NCBI RefSeq assembly: GCF_001557875.1
Contig: NZ_LNRF01000007.1
Span: 124,001-188,000 of the forward strand
Direction of reading: 5' to 3'
Length of the DNA: 64,000 bases
Origin: Vibrio splendidus
GTDB lineage: Bacteria; Pseudomonadota; Gammaproteobacteria; Enterobacterales; Vibrionaceae
In this document: piece after piece, positions 19,783 to 30,791 of the stretch
Numbering within the stretch: the first letter of the stretch is position 1
Layout of the letters: each line of letters begins with the position of its first letter
Notes under the pieces: generated by a model
Databases searched by the model: none
What the model saw: the letters and a program-made list of their open reading frames with translations, nothing else
What the model was told of the DNA's origin: nothing
Position numbers and translations under genes: made by a program

Positions 19783-22413
19783 ATGAACGAGAAATACGCC
19801 GCTCTCAAGAGTAACGTAAGCATGCTGGGACGCTTGCTAGGTAACACAATCCAAGATGCACATGGTGACGTTATCTTAGAGAAAGTGGAGACTATCCGTA
19901 AACTTTCCAAATCCGCCCGCGCAGGCAACAAAGCTGACCGTGACAGCCTAGTTGAAGAAATCAAAAACCTGCCGAACGAACAACTCACTCCTGTTGCTCG
20001 TGCATTTAACCAATTTCTCAACCTCACCAACATGGCAGAGCAGTACCACACCATCTCTCGCCACTGTGAGGAGCATGTTTGCGAACCAGACGTGCTGCAA
20101 TCTCTATTTTCCAAATTAAACCAGAATGACATCAGCAAGCTAGATGCGGCTCAAGCCGTTCGCGACCTGAACATTGAACTCGTTCTGACTGCACACCCAA
20201 CAGAAATCACTCGTCGCACCATGATCAACAAGCTCGTTAAGATCAACGAGTGTCTGTCTAAATTAGAATTAAGCGACCTATCACACAAAGAGCGCGTGAA
20301 AACAGAACGTCGCCTAGAGCAACTTATCGCTCAAGGTTGGCACTCAGATGTGATTCGTCAGCAACGCCCTACCCCACTTGATGAAGCGAAATGGGGCTTT
20401 GCAGTTGTTGAAAACTCACTTTGGGAAGCTGTACCAGATTTCCTACGTGAAATGGATGGCCGACTAAAAGGCTACCTTGGTAAAGGCCTACCAATTGATG
20501 CGCGCCCGGTACACTTCTCATCTTGGATGGGCGGCGACCGCGATGGTAACCCATTCGTAACGCACACCATCACCAAAGAAGTACTGCGCCTATCTCGCTG
20601 GAAAGCCGCTGACCTTTACCTAGGTGACGTAAACGAGCTGATTACTGAACTGTCGATGACTAAGTGTAATGATGCCGTTCGTGAGCTAGCGGGTGACGAG
20701 CACGAAGCTTACCGTGCAATCCTAAAGAGCCTACGTACTCTGCTGAACAACACGTTAGAAGTGCTTGATGCAAAACTGCATGATGCTGAAGTACCGAAGA
20801 AAGAAACACTACAGAACATCGACCAACTTTGGACACCGCTTTACGCGTGTTACCAATCGCTGCACGAATGTGGCATGGGCGTAATCGCAGACGGTTCTCT
20901 ACTTGATACCTTGCGCCGCCTAAAAGCATTCGGTGTACACCTAGTGCGTCTCGATGTTCGTCAAGAAAGTACACGTCATTCAGATGTGCTGTCTGAACTG
21001 ACTCGCTACCTAGGCATTGGCGACTACGACCAGTGGAGCGAGCAAGACAAGATTGCTTTCTTAACCAATGAATTAAGCTCAAAACGCCCACTACTTCCTC
21101 GTGATTGGGAGCCATCTGAACAGGTTAAAGAGGTTTTGGACACCTGTAAGGTCATTGCTGCTCAACCTCGTGAAGCCTTCGGTGCTTACGTGATTTCTAT
21201 GGCTCGCACTGCATCGGATGTACTGGCTGTTCACTTGCTGCTGCAAGAATGTGGTTGCCCGTACCGCATGGACGTATGTCCGCTGTTCGAAACGCTAGAC
21301 GACTTGAACAACTCAGAAGCGGTAATGAAGCAGCTAATGAGCATCGACTTGTACCGTGGCTTTATCCAAAACCATCAAATGGTAATGATCGGATACTCTG
21401 ACTCGGCAAAAGATGCCGGCGTAATGTCTGCAGGTTGGGCTCAATACGATGCGATGGACAAGCTGGTTAAGGTTTGCGACGAAGAAGGCATTGAGCTGAC
21501 TTTATTCCACGGTCGTGGCGGTACGGTTGGTCGTGGTGGTGCGCCAGCGCACGCTGCTCTTCTTTCTCAGCCACCTAAGAGCTTGAAAGGCGGTTTACGT
21601 GTAACTGAGCAAGGCGAAATGATCCGCTTTAAGCTTGGTTTACCAGACGTTGCTGTAAACAGCTTTAACCTTTACGCAAGTGCGATTCTAGAAGCGAACC
21701 TTCTGCCGCCACCAGAGCCAAAACAAGAGTGGCGCGACCTAATGGAAGTGCTGTCTCAAGTCTCTTGTGAGGCTTACCGTAACGTGGTTCGTGGTGAAGA
21801 GAAATTCGTACCTTACTTCCGTCAAGCGACGCCTGAACTGGAGCTAGGTAAACTGCCTCTTGGTTCTCGCCCTGCAAAACGTAACCCGAATGGCGGCGTA
21901 GAAAGCCTACGTGCAATTCCATGGATCTTCTCTTGGAGCCAAAACCGTTTGGTACTTCCTGCATGGCTAGGTGCTGGTGAAGCCATTCAATACTCTGTAG
22001 ACCAAGGCCATCAAGCGCTACTGGAAGAGATGTGTCGTGAATGGCCATTCTTCTCAACTCGTCTGGGTATGTTGGAAATGGTGTACTCGAAGTGCAACAT
22101 GGAAATTGCGAAGTACTACGATCAACGTCTTGTTGACGAAGAGCTATTGCCTCTGGGTGAGTTACTGCGTGAACAGCTACAAAAAGACATCAAAGCGGTA
22201 CTGAATGTAGAAAATAACGAGAACTTGATGCAGAGCGACCCTTGGGGGCTTGAGTCAATTCGCTTACGTAACATCTACGTTGAGCCACTAAACATGCTTC
22301 AAGCAGAACTGCTGTACCGTACTCGTAAGTGTGAAACACCACCAGCAGAGCTAGAAGAAGCGCTAATGGTGACGATTGCAGGCATTGCAGCAGGTATGCG
22401 AAACACTGGTTAA
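19783..22413 (+). CDS. ppc: Phosphoenolpyruvate carboxylase
   Basis: Ppc carboxylates phosphoenolpyruvate to oxaloacetate, refilling the TCA cycle. The 876-residue protein has the catalytic His in [13 protein letters not shown], the lysine/glycine motif [10 protein letters not shown] and the phosphate-binding [12 protein letters not shown], plus GSRPAKR. It ends in the typical [18 protein letters not shown] tail (here [14 protein letters not shown]). The ATG at 19783 gives [16 protein letters not shown], matching the family N-terminus, with an AGG motif in front. In-frame starts at 19750 and 19777 are possible but less supported. The preceding arg genes make a ppc link to aspartate/arginine carbon supply plausible. 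Confidence 0.96.
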   Translation: MNEKYAALKSNVSMLGRLLGNTIQDAHGDVILEKVETIRKLSKSARAGNKADRDSLVEEIKNLPNEQLTPVARAFNQFLNLTNMAEQYHTISRHCEEHVCEPDVLQSLFSKLNQNDISKLDAAQAVRDLNIELVLTAHPTEITRRTMINKLVKINECLSKLELSDLSHKERVKTERRLEQLIAQGWHSDVIRQQRPTPLDEAKWGFAVVENSLWEAVPDFLREMDGRLKGYLGKGLPIDARPVHFSSWMGGDRDGNPFVTHTITKEVLRLSRWKAADLYLGDVNELITELSMTKCNDAVRELAGDEHEAYRAILKSLRTLLNNTLEVLDAKLHDAEVPKKETLQNIDQLWTPLYACYQSLHECGMGVIADGSLLDTLRRLKAFGVHLVRLDVRQESTRHSDVLSELTRYLGIGDYDQWSEQDKIAFLTNELSSKRPLLPRDWEPSEQVKEVLDTCKVIAAQPREAFGAYVISMARTASDVLAVHLLLQECGCPYRMDVCPLFETLDDLNNSEAVMKQLMSIDLYRGFIQNHQMVMIGYSDSAKDAGVMSAGWAQYDAMDKLVKVCDEEGIELTLFHGRGGTVGRGGAPAHAALLSQPPKSLKGGLRVTEQGEMIRFKLGLPDVAVNSFNLYASAILEANLLPPPEPKQEWRDLMEVLSQVSCEAYRNVVRGEEKFVPYFRQATPELELGKLPLGSRPAKRNPNGGVESLRAIPWIFSWSQNRLVLPAWLGAGEAIQYSVDQGHQALLEEMCREWPFFSTRLGMLEMVYSKCNMEIAKYYDQRLVDEELLPLGELLREQLQKDIKAVLNVENNENLMQSDPWGLESIRLRNIYVEPLNMLQAELLYRTRKCETPPAELEEALMVTIAGIAAGMRNTG

Positions 22414-22440
22414 TTAGTGATTCCTACTATAAAAAGAACA

Positions 22441-22470
22441 AAAGGTCGCCACGCGCGACCTTTTTATTTT
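22441..22470 (+). terminator. Terminator after ppc
   Basis: GGTCGC pairs with GCGACC around a 5-base loop, with AAA before and TTTTTATTTT after. Confidence 0.92.
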
Positions 22471-22602
22471 GCAAAATAACCACTAGTGAGTATTTTGTCA
22501 GTTTTTTGGGTTATTTTGTCCATGTATTCTACTTTATGCTTATTATTTAGATATACTACTGCTCCGCTGCGGAAACACTCCAAAAAAATAATCTGCAGCA
22601 AT

Positions 22603-22631
22603 TTGACCAATAAACTGGTCAACCTAGGTGA
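22603..22631 (+). promoter_or_regulatory. aphA leader: hairpin plus probable Qrr sRNA pairing site
   Basis: TTGACCA (22603-22609) and TGGTCAA (22616-22622) form a perfect 7-bp stem. Directly after it, CTAGGTGA (22624-22631) is complementary to the TCACCTAG stretch conserved in Vibrio Qrr small RNAs. Qrr RNAs are known to activate aphA translation at low cell density by pairing with its 5' UTR. The site is about 130 bases before the aphA ATG, and the hairpin touches it, so Qrr pairing could remodel it. A second small hairpin (ACCAAC / GTTGGT, 22656-22673) follows. The LuxR/HapR operator is expected further upstream, but I could not define it. Confidence 0.65.
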
Positions 22632-22762
22632 TAAACGGCTTTGTAAGGTGACATAACCAACCGATGAGTTGGTGCTACTTAGACATAACCAATATAACGT
22701 GCCATTAGAAGCACACTTGTTGTTTAAGTATTTGTTTACTGTTTACCATTTGGATTTCAGAC

Positions 22763-23302
22763 ATGTCATTACCACACGTAATTCTAACCGTTTTAAGTAC
22801 ACGCGATGCTACTGGTTACGATATCACAAAAGAATTCTCCGCAAGCATTGGTTACTTCTGGAAAGCTAGCCACCAACAAGTTTACCGCGAGCTAAATAAA
22901 ATGGCTCAGAACGACCAGGTAACTTGCGTGCTTGAGCCTCAAGAAGGCAAACCAGATCGTAAAGTTTACTCTATCACTGATGCTGGCCGTAGCGCGCTAG
23001 GTGAATGGTTTGAACAACCAACTGCACACCCAACCGTTCGTGACGAGTTCTCAGCTAAGCTAATGGCTTGTGCTGTACAACCTTCTGACGCTTACCGTGT
23101 ACAACTTGCTGAGCTAGTAGAAGAGTCTCGCAAACTGGTTTCTCACTACCGTGAAATCGAAGCGGCTTACTACGCAACGCCATCAACACTAGACAAGCAA
23201 GCTCGCCTTGAGCGTCTTACTCTTCGTCGTAACCTACTTATCCGTGAAGCATGGATTGTATGGGCTGAAGAAGTACTGCTTGAACTTGGCGCTCTAGCTT
23301 AA
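22763..23302 (+). CDS. aphA: Low-cell-density quorum-sensing master regulator AphA (PadR family)
   Basis: AphA is the regulator that, opposed by LuxR/HapR, drives the low-cell-density programme (biofilm and virulence in V. cholerae). The 179-residue protein has the PadR-type winged helix-turn-helix (about 1-85, with ATGYDITKEFS and KASHQQVYREL) and a C-terminal antiparallel helical dimer domain (about 100-175). Long stretches match V. cholerae AphA as I remember it. It is preceded by a leader with a Qrr pairing site. It ends in GCTCTAGCTTAA, which merges into a tandem repeat of 7-bp units. Confidence 0.97.
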   Translation: MSLPHVILTVLSTRDATGYDITKEFSASIGYFWKASHQQVYRELNKMAQNDQVTCVLEPQEGKPDRKVYSITDAGRSALGEWFEQPTAHPTVRDEFSAKLMACAVQPSDAYRVQLAELVEESRKLVSHYREIEAAYYATPSTLDKQARLERLTLRRNLLIREAWIVWAEEVLLELGALA

Positions 23303-23371
23303 GCTAGAAGCTAGAAGCTAGAAGCTAGAAGCTAGAAGCTAGAAGCTAGAAGCTAGAAGCTAGAAGCTAGA
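23302..23371. repeat. Ten perfect tandem copies of the 7-bp unit AGCTAGA in the aphA 3' UTR
   Basis: AGCTAGA is repeated ten times without interruption, beginning at the last base of the aphA stop codon. A 16-bp perfect palindrome, TCTAGCTTAAGCTAGA at 23293-23308, bridges the end of the coding sequence and the first unit. The array lies wholly before the aphA terminator, so it is transcribed. Copy-number change by slippage is likely between strains. Confidence 0.97.
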
Positions 23372-23376
23372 AAAGC

Positions 23377-23412
23377 AAAAGGCTTGAACTCTATGAGTCC
23401 AAGCCTTTTTTG
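23377..23412 (+). terminator. Terminator after aphA
   Basis: AAAGGCTTG with ACTC pairs with GAGT and CAAGCCTTT, followed by TTTTTT. It follows the repeat array directly. Confidence 0.92.
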
Positions 23413-23483
23413 TATCTATAGGATTTGAAATTTTACAGTCAGAGGCTTTTTACAAACGCTTAGGCTTTACTTCTAGACTTTGC

Positions 23484-24419
<936 letters not shown>

Positions 24420-24432
24420 TCAAATCCTTAAA

Positions 24433-24456
24433 CGACGTTTAGACGTCTATATGTCT
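24433..24456. promoter_or_regulatory. MetJ operator (met boxes) for metF
   Basis: Three adjacent 8-base met boxes, CGACGTTT, AGACGTCT and ATATGTCT; the middle one is the exact consensus. A fourth weaker box may follow at 24457-24464. Confidence 0.9.
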
Positions 24457-24569
24457 GTAGAATGTATTGAATACGATTTAATGTCAACAGATCCATTATG
24501 AATTTTTTTCAAGTAGATCGTGAGTAAAACTCAAGTCGTTAGATGGGTCGCAAAGCAGAAATAAGGAAG

Positions 24570-24608
24570 AAAAAAGGCTGAGAAACACATCGTGCTTTCA
24601 GCCTTATT
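24570..24608 (-). terminator. Terminator after metL
   Basis: AAGGCTGA and TCAGCCTT form the stem base around a 16-base loop that also pairs in part (GAAA / TTTC). On the minus strand a run of T follows, 50 bases past metL. Confidence 0.85.
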
Positions 24609-24659
24609 TATCTTAGTGAATAGTATGCTATTTAAGTGTCATAGCAAATGATCTGAGTA

Positions 24660-27071
24660 TTAGAACAGGCTCGACATTCGGTTCAAATCAGACTGAATTG
24701 CACCAGCCGTCACTTCACGTCCAGCACCCGGGCCACGAATAACCAATGGATTATCTTTGTACCATTTACTCTCGATCGCAAAGATATTGTCGCAAGGCAG
24801 CAAGTTCGCCAGAGCGTGCTCTTTCGATAACGCTTCAACACCTACGGTTGCTTTGCCGTTCTTCTCTAAACGCGCGACGTAACGCAGAACTTTCTGTTGA
24901 GAGTGCGCTTTCTCTAAACGCTCGGCCAACTCTTCGCTTAGCACCGAAGCCTTATCAAAGAAGTCATCTACCGACAGATCTTGCAACTCTTCAGGGACCA
25001 ATGATTCCACTTTGACGTTTTCAGGCTCGATATCTAAACCCGATTCACGAGCCAGAATCACCAGCTTACGCATCACGTCTGAACCATCTAGGTCAGCACG
25101 AGGGTCAGGTTCAGTCAGGCCTTGTTGCCACGCTAAGTCAACCAACTCGCTGAATGGCACGGTGCCATCAAACTGTTGGAACAACCAAGACAGCGTGCCT
25201 GAGAAGATACCTGACAGCGCAATAATGTCATCGCCACTTTCACGCAAGTCTCTGACTGTGTGGTTAATCGGCAGGCCTGCACCAACGGTCGCGTTGTACA
25301 ACCAATGACGGCTGATCTTAGCGAAAGCATCTTGTACTTGATGGTAATACTCGCTCGATGCAGAACCAGCCACCTTGTTAGCCGAGATCAGGTGGATACC
25401 TTGTTGTGCAATTTGTAGGTACTTTGCTGCAAGCACAGGGCTTGCAGTGACATCGAGTACCACAGCTTCATCGTAACCCTGAATAGAACCCAAACGCTCT
25501 AACCAGTCATTACCATTGTTAGCAATCGCTTCATCGTCAAAACACTTACTCACTGAGGTCGCATCAATGCCTTGATCGTTGAACCAATAGGTTTGGCTAT
25601 CAACCACGGCTACCAATTCAAAGTTCATTCCACGGCGCTTTTCAAGTTCCGCTTTTTGCTCTGCAAACAGGCTTAACCAACTTGAACCAATGTTGCCCTT
25701 ACCACACAAAGCAATCGCAACACGCTTCTGCGCTTGGAACAGTTGAGAGTGAATGCCTTTCACTAGACTTGATGTTTCACTCTTACGAATCACAGCCACC
25801 AAGCTTAAGCCTGAGTTCGCTTCTGAGATGAACTCAACCGGTGAGCTCTTAAGCTGTTGGTAGAAACCGTAGCAATGGTTCGGGTTCTTAGTCACACCCG
25901 CCCCCACAGCAGCAATCAGAGAAAAACCTTCTTTAAGCTTAATCTCAGCTTCAATCGCGTGGTCTTGTAAATATTCCAATGCACCACCAGCGATCTCTTC
26001 CGTATAGGCAAGACGCAAGCAGTGTTGATCCGGTTCAAGCTCATAAGCCAGCGGCTCAAGTTGAGCACGCTTAAGCCCTTCAAGCACTTCACTCTCTAGA
26101 CGGTCGAAATCATGGCCGTGACCAAAGGTCAGCTGCACGATAAGAACTTCATCCAGAGAGGTAATAATTTTTGCTCCACGACCCGATGCCAGTACGCGCT
26201 CAATCTGTGTAGAGCCCGCCTCTGGCTGGTAGCTGCAGCGTAAGCTGAGATCCATAGCACTTTGAGCCACAGGCTGTAGCGTTCGGCTATGAAGCACTGG
26301 AGCGGCAAGACGAGCCAATTCACTGGCTTCATCAAGGCGAAGTAGAGGCAGTAGACACGCATCTGAAACCAAACGAGGGTCAGCGCTGTAAACGCCCGCC
26401 ACATCACTCCAAATCGTCACGCGTTCAACTTCAGCCAAAGCACCAATCACGGTTGCTGAGTAATCCGAACCGTTACGACCAAGTAATACCGTTTCACCCT
26501 CGAAGTTCTGAGCCATAAAGCCCGTAATCACCACGCGGCAATGTGCATGCTGCGCTAAGGCTTCTTTGATCAGAGGATAAGAACGTGCGCGGTCAACTTC
26601 AGGTTGAGCACCCGCTTCTGCACGTAAAAAGGCACGTGCATCCTGAGCAACTGCTTGTAAGTCATGCTGGCATAACAAAGCCGCAAGTAAACGTGAAGAC
26701 CAAACCTCACCGTGTCCAAGCACTTTTGCTTTTTGCGCTTCGCTTAAAGGAGCTGTTAGCTCACCCAAAGCGGTAAATTCTTGTTGAATGGTGTCCGTAA
26801 GTTGTGCAGCAGATTCACCCTCAAGCAGTGTTTCAATCAGTTCAAGCTGGAACTGACGAAGTGCCTGTAGGCATTCATGAGCAATACGACCATCTTTGTC
26901 GAGCGCTTCAACAAACTCAATCAAGCGGTTAGTTGTTTTACCCGCTGCCGATACCACCACCAAATCAGTTGCTGTTGAGTATTCTCTAAGAATGTTGACC
27001 ACGCGCTGGTAACACTCAGGATTCGCTAAACTGCTGCCACCAAATTTATGTAGCTGGCGAAAGGTTGCCAT
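24660..27071 (-). CDS. metL: Bifunctional aspartokinase II / homoserine dehydrogenase II
   Basis: MetL catalyses the first and third steps from aspartate to homoserine for methionine. The 803-residue protein has an N-terminal aspartokinase (about 1-285, KFGGSSLANP, and GRNGSDYSATV), a central regulatory region and a C-terminal homoserine dehydrogenase (about 450-800) with the Rossmann loop CGKGNIGSSW, SANKVAGS and the TVGAGLPINHTVRDL active-site stretch. It starts 2 bases after metB, so they form one operon. Unlike ThrA, it is expected to be controlled by methionine through MetJ at the metB promoter. Confidence 0.96.
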   Translation of the reverse strand: MATFRQLHKFGGSSLANPECYQRVVNILREYSTATDLVVVSAAGKTTNRLIEFVEALDKDGRIAHECLQALRQFQLELIETLLEGESAAQLTDTIQQEFTALGELTAPLSEAQKAKVLGHGEVWSSRLLAALLCQHDLQAVAQDARAFLRAEAGAQPEVDRARSYPLIKEALAQHAHCRVVITGFMAQNFEGETVLLGRNGSDYSATVIGALAEVERVTIWSDVAGVYSADPRLVSDACLLPLLRLDEASELARLAAPVLHSRTLQPVAQSAMDLSLRCSYQPEAGSTQIERVLASGRGAKIITSLDEVLIVQLTFGHGHDFDRLESEVLEGLKRAQLEPLAYELEPDQHCLRLAYTEEIAGGALEYLQDHAIEAEIKLKEGFSLIAAVGAGVTKNPNHCYGFYQQLKSSPVEFISEANSGLSLVAVIRKSETSSLVKGIHSQLFQAQKRVAIALCGKGNIGSSWLSLFAEQKAELEKRRGMNFELVAVVDSQTYWFNDQGIDATSVSKCFDDEAIANNGNDWLERLGSIQGYDEAVVLDVTASPVLAAKYLQIAQQGIHLISANKVAGSASSEYYHQVQDAFAKISRHWLYNATVGAGLPINHTVRDLRESGDDIIALSGIFSGTLSWLFQQFDGTVPFSELVDLAWQQGLTEPDPRADLDGSDVMRKLVILARESGLDIEPENVKVESLVPEELQDLSVDDFFDKASVLSEELAERLEKAHSQQKVLRYVARLEKNGKATVGVEALSKEHALANLLPCDNIFAIESKWYKDNPLVIRGPGAGREVTAGAIQSDLNRMSSLF

Positions 27072-27073
27072 TA

Positions 27074-28255
27074 TTAACCCTCCCCTTCAGCGATAAAGCC
27101 TTGTGTCTTTTCAAACGCTTGCTTGAGGTCGTCAATCAAGTCTTCAGCATCTTCAAGGCCAACAGATAGACGCAGTAGTTGCTGAGAAACACCGGCTTCT
27201 GCTAATGCTTCTTCGCCCATCGCGCGGTGAGTCATCGACGCTGGGTGACAAATTAGGCTTTCAACACCTCCCAATGATTCTGCCAAAGAAAACAGCTCTA
27301 ATTTATCAACAAAGTATTTAAGTGCCTCGAATGAGCCCGCAAACTCAAAGCTCAGCATTGAACCAAAGCCAGACTGCTGTTTCTTCGCAATATCATGACC
27401 TGGATGTTCAGGAAGACTTGGGTGATAAATAGTGCCAACGAGATCTTGCTGCTGCAGAGACGCCAGAATTTCACGTGAGCTTTCTTCGTGAACTCGCATA
27501 CGCGCACCTAGCGTACGAATACCACGTAAAGTCATGTAGCTATCAAATGGTGTGCCGGTCGCACCAATACAGTTGCCCCACCATGCTAACTCTTCAGCGT
27601 GTTCTTCAGTTTTCGTCACCACAACGCCACCAATCACATCTGAGTGTCCATTGATGTACTTAGTGGTTGAGTGGATAACAAAATCCGCACCCAGCTCTAA
27701 AGGCTTTTGGAATACAGGTGTCAAAAACGTGTTGTCGACAGCAACCAGAGCACCAACCTCTTTCGCTTTACGGCAAGTCTCTGCAATATCAACCACACGA
27801 ACCAACGGGTTCGATGGCGTTTCTATTAAGATCAACTTTGGCTTGAGCGCGATCGCCGCATCCAACGCTGCTTGATCCGATTGATCAACGAACAAAACTT
27901 TGAAGTCACCTTTTAACGAGCGGGTATTAAATAGGCGGTAAGTACCACCGTAGCAGTCGTGTGGTGCGATAATAAGATCATCACCGCCTAAGAAAGCGGA
28001 TACCCACAAGTTAAGTGCCGAAGTGCCACAGTTAGTCACCACTGCACCTTTGCCAGATTCAAGCTCAAACAATGCCGTTTCTAATAAACCACGGTTTGGG
28101 TTACCGGAACGGGTGTAATCGTACTTTGGCACTTCACCAAAAGCGGGAAACCCATAGTTAGTCGAAAGATAAATAGGTGGGACAACGGCATGGTGTTGCG
28201 TGTCTGACTCGATACCAGTACGTACTGCGATGGTTGCTGGCTTCCGGCTGCTCAT
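27074..28255 (-). CDS. metB: Cystathionine gamma-synthase
   Basis: MetB condenses O-succinylhomoserine with cysteine to cystathionine, using PLP. The 393-residue Cys/Met-metabolism PLP enzyme has the PLP lysine in HSTTKYINGHSDV (near residue 198), YTRSGNPNR near the N-terminus, and VDNTFLTP. The ATG at 28255 is preceded by AGGA at 7 bases; an in-frame start 12 codons upstream is rejected. First gene of metBL, divergent from metJ with met boxes between. Confidence 0.96.
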   Translation of the reverse strand: MSSRKPATIAVRTGIESDTQHHAVVPPIYLSTNYGFPAFGEVPKYDYTRSGNPNRGLLETALFELESGKGAVVTNCGTSALNLWVSAFLGGDDLIIAPHDCYGGTYRLFNTRSLKGDFKVLFVDQSDQAALDAAIALKPKLILIETPSNPLVRVVDIAETCRKAKEVGALVAVDNTFLTPVFQKPLELGADFVIHSTTKYINGHSDVIGGVVVTKTEEHAEELAWWGNCIGATGTPFDSYMTLRGIRTLGARMRVHEESSREILASLQQQDLVGTIYHPSLPEHPGHDIAKKQQSGFGSMLSFEFAGSFEALKYFVDKLELFSLAESLGGVESLICHPASMTHRAMGEEALAEAGVSQQLLRLSVGLEDAEDLIDDLKQAFEKTQGFIAEGEG

Positions 28256-28356
28256 AGGTGCTTCCTTACAAGTTTTGCGTCTGAGAATCACAGCTGCTTG
28301 TCGGCATTTTGCGGCTGTGTTAGATATATGTTATTCACTTTACTTTCATAAACGTG

Positions 28357-28388
28357 AGACGTCAACACTTCTAGACGTCTATATGTCT
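28357..28388. promoter_or_regulatory. MetJ operator between metB and metJ
   Basis: Four contiguous 8-base met boxes: AGACGTCA, ACACTTCT, AGACGTCT (perfect consensus) and ATATGTCT. It controls metBL and probably metJ itself. Confidence 0.93.
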
Positions 28389-28463
28389 TTGCTTATGGCA
28401 GTAAATCCCGCTAAAATCACCACTATTAATTTATTCTAACAACTAAAGTGATGAAGGTACGCA

Positions 28464-28784
28464 ATGGCCGACTGGAATGGTGAATACATAAGCCCATATG
28501 CTGAGCATGGAAAGAAAAGCGAACAAGTAAAGAAAATTACAGTTTCTATCCCTCTAAAAGTGTTAAAGGTTCTAACTGACGAGCGTACTCGCCGCCAGAT
28601 TAATAACCTACGCCATGCAACAAACAGTGAGCTACTGTGCGAAGCCTTTCTACATGCGTACACAGGCCAACCACTACCAACGGATGAAGACCTTCGTAAA
28701 GATCGTCCTGACGATATCCCTGCTGAAGTTAAAAAACTGATGACAGAAATGGGTATCGAGTTCGAAGCGTTTGACGAAGAATAA
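28464..28784 (+). CDS. metJ: Methionine repressor MetJ
   Basis: MetJ is the ribbon-helix-helix repressor that binds met boxes with S-adenosylmethionine as corepressor. The 106-residue protein has the DNA-contacting strand [15 protein letters not shown] (about 23-37) and helices [23 protein letters not shown], matching E. coli MetJ closely. It is divergent from metB. Its own regulon in this window includes the operators at 24433 and 28357. Confidence 0.98.
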   Translation: MADWNGEYISPYAEHGKKSEQVKKITVSIPLKVLKVLTDERTRRQINNLRHATNSELLCEAFLHAYTGQPLPTDEDLRKDRPDDIPAEVKKLMTEMGIEFEAFDEE

Positions 28785-28885
28785 AAACAACTCAGTCACT
28801 GCCTTCATTATTGATTCGCTATAGCTGACCCTATCTATCACATTATGCATTGCGTTTTTATGACTACGCTGCGAATGATAGACAT

Positions 28886-28918
28886 AAAAAAACCGACTCC
28901 AGATGAGTCGGTTTTTTA
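28886..28918. terminator. Bidirectional terminator between metJ and the malic enzyme gene
   Basis: AAAAAACCGACTC pairs with GAGTCGGTTTTTT around a 5-base loop. It is symmetric, with T-runs on both strands. Confidence 0.95.
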
Positions 28919-28949
28919 TTATTCTTTTCTCTCAATAGAGCAGCAGCTA

Positions 28950-30239
28950 CTACGCCATGTAGTTAGCAGGCATCTCGATACGAGCTACGCCAGATTCAAC
29001 AGCCGCTTCCGCAACTGCTCGTGCTACGCGAGGAAGTAGACGTGGGTCCATTGGCTTAGGAATGATGTAGCCTTTACCAAATTCCAGTGCGGTCTCACCC
29101 GCCGCTGCCAGTACTTCAGCCGGAACTGCTTCTTTCGCCAGTTCACGAATCGCTTTAACCGCCGCTAGCTTCATTTCGTCATTGATTTCGCTTGCACGCA
29201 CATCTAATGCACCACGGAAAATGAATGGGAAACAAAGTACGTTGTTTACTTGGTTAGGGTAATCACTGCGGCCTGTACCCATGATTAGGTCAGAGCGAAC
29301 TTCGTGTGCAAGCTCAGGCTTGATCTCTGGATCTGGGTTTGAACATGCAAACACAACAGGCTTATCAGCCATCAGCGTTAGTGCTTCAGCAGGCAGTAGG
29401 TTAGGACCCGATACACCCAAGAACAGGTCAGCGCCTTCGATAACATCTTCAAGAGTGCGCTTATCAGTGTTGTTTGCGAACAGCTCTTTGTATTCGTTCA
29501 GATCATCACGACGAGTGTGGATCACACCTTTACGGTCAAGCATGTAGATTTTTTCACGCTGAGCGCCACACTTAATCAGTAGTTCCATACAAGCAACCGC
29601 TGCTGCGCCAGCACCTAAACAAACGATCTTACACTCTTCAAGTTTCTTTCCTTGAAGCTCGATCGCGTTCAGCATACCCGCTGCCGTTACAATCGCTGTA
29701 CCGTGTTGGTCATCGTGGAATACCGGAACATCACAACGTTCAATCAAGCGACGTTCAATCTCAAAACAGTCTGGTGCTTTGATGTCTTCCAGGTTAATAC
29801 CGCCGAATGTATCTGCGATATTCGCAACCGTATCAACGAACTCATCGATTGTGCGGTGTTTTACTTCAATATCGATAGAATCTAAACCAGCAAAACGCTT
29901 AAACAGGAGCGCTTTACCTTCCATAACAGGTTTAGAAGCAATAGGGCCAAGGTTACCTAGGCCAAGAATCGCTGTACCGTTAGAGATAACAGCAACCATG
30001 TTGCCTTTACCTGTGTACTTATAAACGTTATCAACGTTCTGTGCGATCTCGCGAACAGGCTCAGCCACGCCTGGGCTGTATGCAAGTGCTAGGTCTTCTG
30101 CAGAGTTTGCAGGCTTCGTCAGTTCTACGGCAATTTTGCCTGGAATCGGGAACTCATGATAATCAAGAGCTTGCTGACGGAATTGTTCTTGAGGCGATAA
30201 TTCTTGAGAGGATTGAGCTTGGCTGCTGTCTTCAGACAT
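28950..30239 (-). CDS. Malic enzyme (oxaloacetate-decarboxylating malate dehydrogenase)
   Basis: Converts malate to pyruvate and CO2 while reducing NAD(P). The 429-residue protein has the MaeB-type N-terminus ([24 protein letters not shown]), the catalytic region around [18 protein letters not shown], the metal-binding [13 protein letters not shown] and the Rossmann motif [12 protein letters not shown]. It lacks the C-terminal phosphotransacetylase-like domain that makes E. coli MaeB about 760 residues. Cofactor preference cannot be read here. It stands alone, convergent with metJ. Confidence 0.93.
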   Translation of the reverse strand: MSEDSSQAQSSQELSPQEQFRQQALDYHEFPIPGKIAVELTKPANSAEDLALAYSPGVAEPVREIAQNVDNVYKYTGKGNMVAVISNGTAILGLGNLGPIASKPVMEGKALLFKRFAGLDSIDIEVKHRTIDEFVDTVANIADTFGGINLEDIKAPDCFEIERRLIERCDVPVFHDDQHGTAIVTAAGMLNAIELQGKKLEECKIVCLGAGAAAVACMELLIKCGAQREKIYMLDRKGVIHTRRDDLNEYKELFANNTDKRTLEDVIEGADLFLGVSGPNLLPAEALTLMADKPVVFACSNPDPEIKPELAHEVRSDLIMGTGRSDYPNQVNNVLCFPFIFRGALDVRASEINDEMKLAAVKAIRELAKEAVPAEVLAAAGETALEFGKGYIIPKPMDPRLLPRVARAVAEAAVESGVARIEMPANYMA

Positions 30240-30526
30240 AGGTGTAGGTTCCTAGGATATTATTATTTGGGGGATCTTGTTCATGTTAATGGATGTACTT
30301 CAAAGTTCCTAGGTGGTTGAAGCCTCTGTCTCATTAAAAAACGAGATTTCACTACTAATAAGACCAGTGAGCAGTTGAAATTACTGTCGCTTGTTGAACT
30401 TTCGAGCTGAATTTTGGTGAAGAGAGATACGCAAGGAATTGCCCTGCAATAAAAAGGCAGGCACCTTATCGTTAGGCGGGATTGAAGCTTGAATGAAAGT
30501 CAGTGCTTTCTCAAATTACAGGCAAC
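30240..30526. other. Upstream region of the malic enzyme gene, no gene seen
   Basis: About 290 bases between the malic enzyme start and the rpmE terminator. No ORF with a ribosome-binding site, and no hairpin with a T-run. It presumably contains the malic enzyme promoter on the minus strand; no operator was recognised. Confidence 0.5.
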
Positions 30527-30555
30527 AAAAAAGGACACCGAAGTGTCCTTTTTCA
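30527..30555. terminator. Terminator after rpmE
   Basis: AAAAAGGACAC pairs with GTGTCCTTTTT around a 4-base CGAA loop; 18 bases past the rpmE stop on the minus strand. Confidence 0.93.
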
Positions 30556-30572
30556 TGTCTAAATAGCGAGAA

Positions 30573-30791
30573 TTACTTCTTGCTAGAAAGAGCACCGAAA
30601 CGCTTGTTGAAGCGATCAACACGGCCGCCAGTATCTACGATACGTTGCTTACCAGTGTAGAACGGGTGACATTTGTCACATACGTCTAGGTGGATAGATT
30701 CTTTTGCAAGAGTTGAGTTGAACTCAAATGTGTTGCCGCAAGAACAAGTTGCAGTAACTGCTTTGTATTCTGGGTGGATTCCAGCTTTCAT
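30573..30791 (-). CDS. rpmE: Ribosomal protein L31 (zinc-binding form)
   Basis: L31 bridges the large and small ribosomal subunits. The 72-residue protein has all four zinc-ligand cysteines (Cys16, Cys18, Cys38, Cys41), so it is the zinc-containing C+ type; a zinc-independent paralogue, if present, is elsewhere. It ends with the conserved [13 protein letters not shown] tail. It is divergent from priA, as in E. coli. Confidence 0.97.
   Translation of the reverse strand: MKAGIHPEYKAVTATCSCGNTFEFNSTLAKESIHLDVCDKCHPFYTGKQRIVDTGGRVDRFNKRFGALSSKK

Noticed and set aside
20660..21115. 151-codon open frame opposite ppc
   Set aside because: Antisense shadow of ppc, with unusual His/Arg composition.
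22669..22869. Open frame overlapping the aphA start
   Set aside because: Out of frame with aphA, rich in Tyr/Arg/Leu without a domain, and it overlaps the leader and coding start.
23302..23371. CRISPR-like array
   Set aside because: The 7-bp units are directly adjacent with no spacers; it is a simple tandem repeat.
28950..30239. Truncated MaeB
   Set aside because: The malic enzyme lacks the phosphotransacetylase-like domain but ends cleanly before a terminator; short malic enzymes are a normal form, so it is not called a pseudogene.
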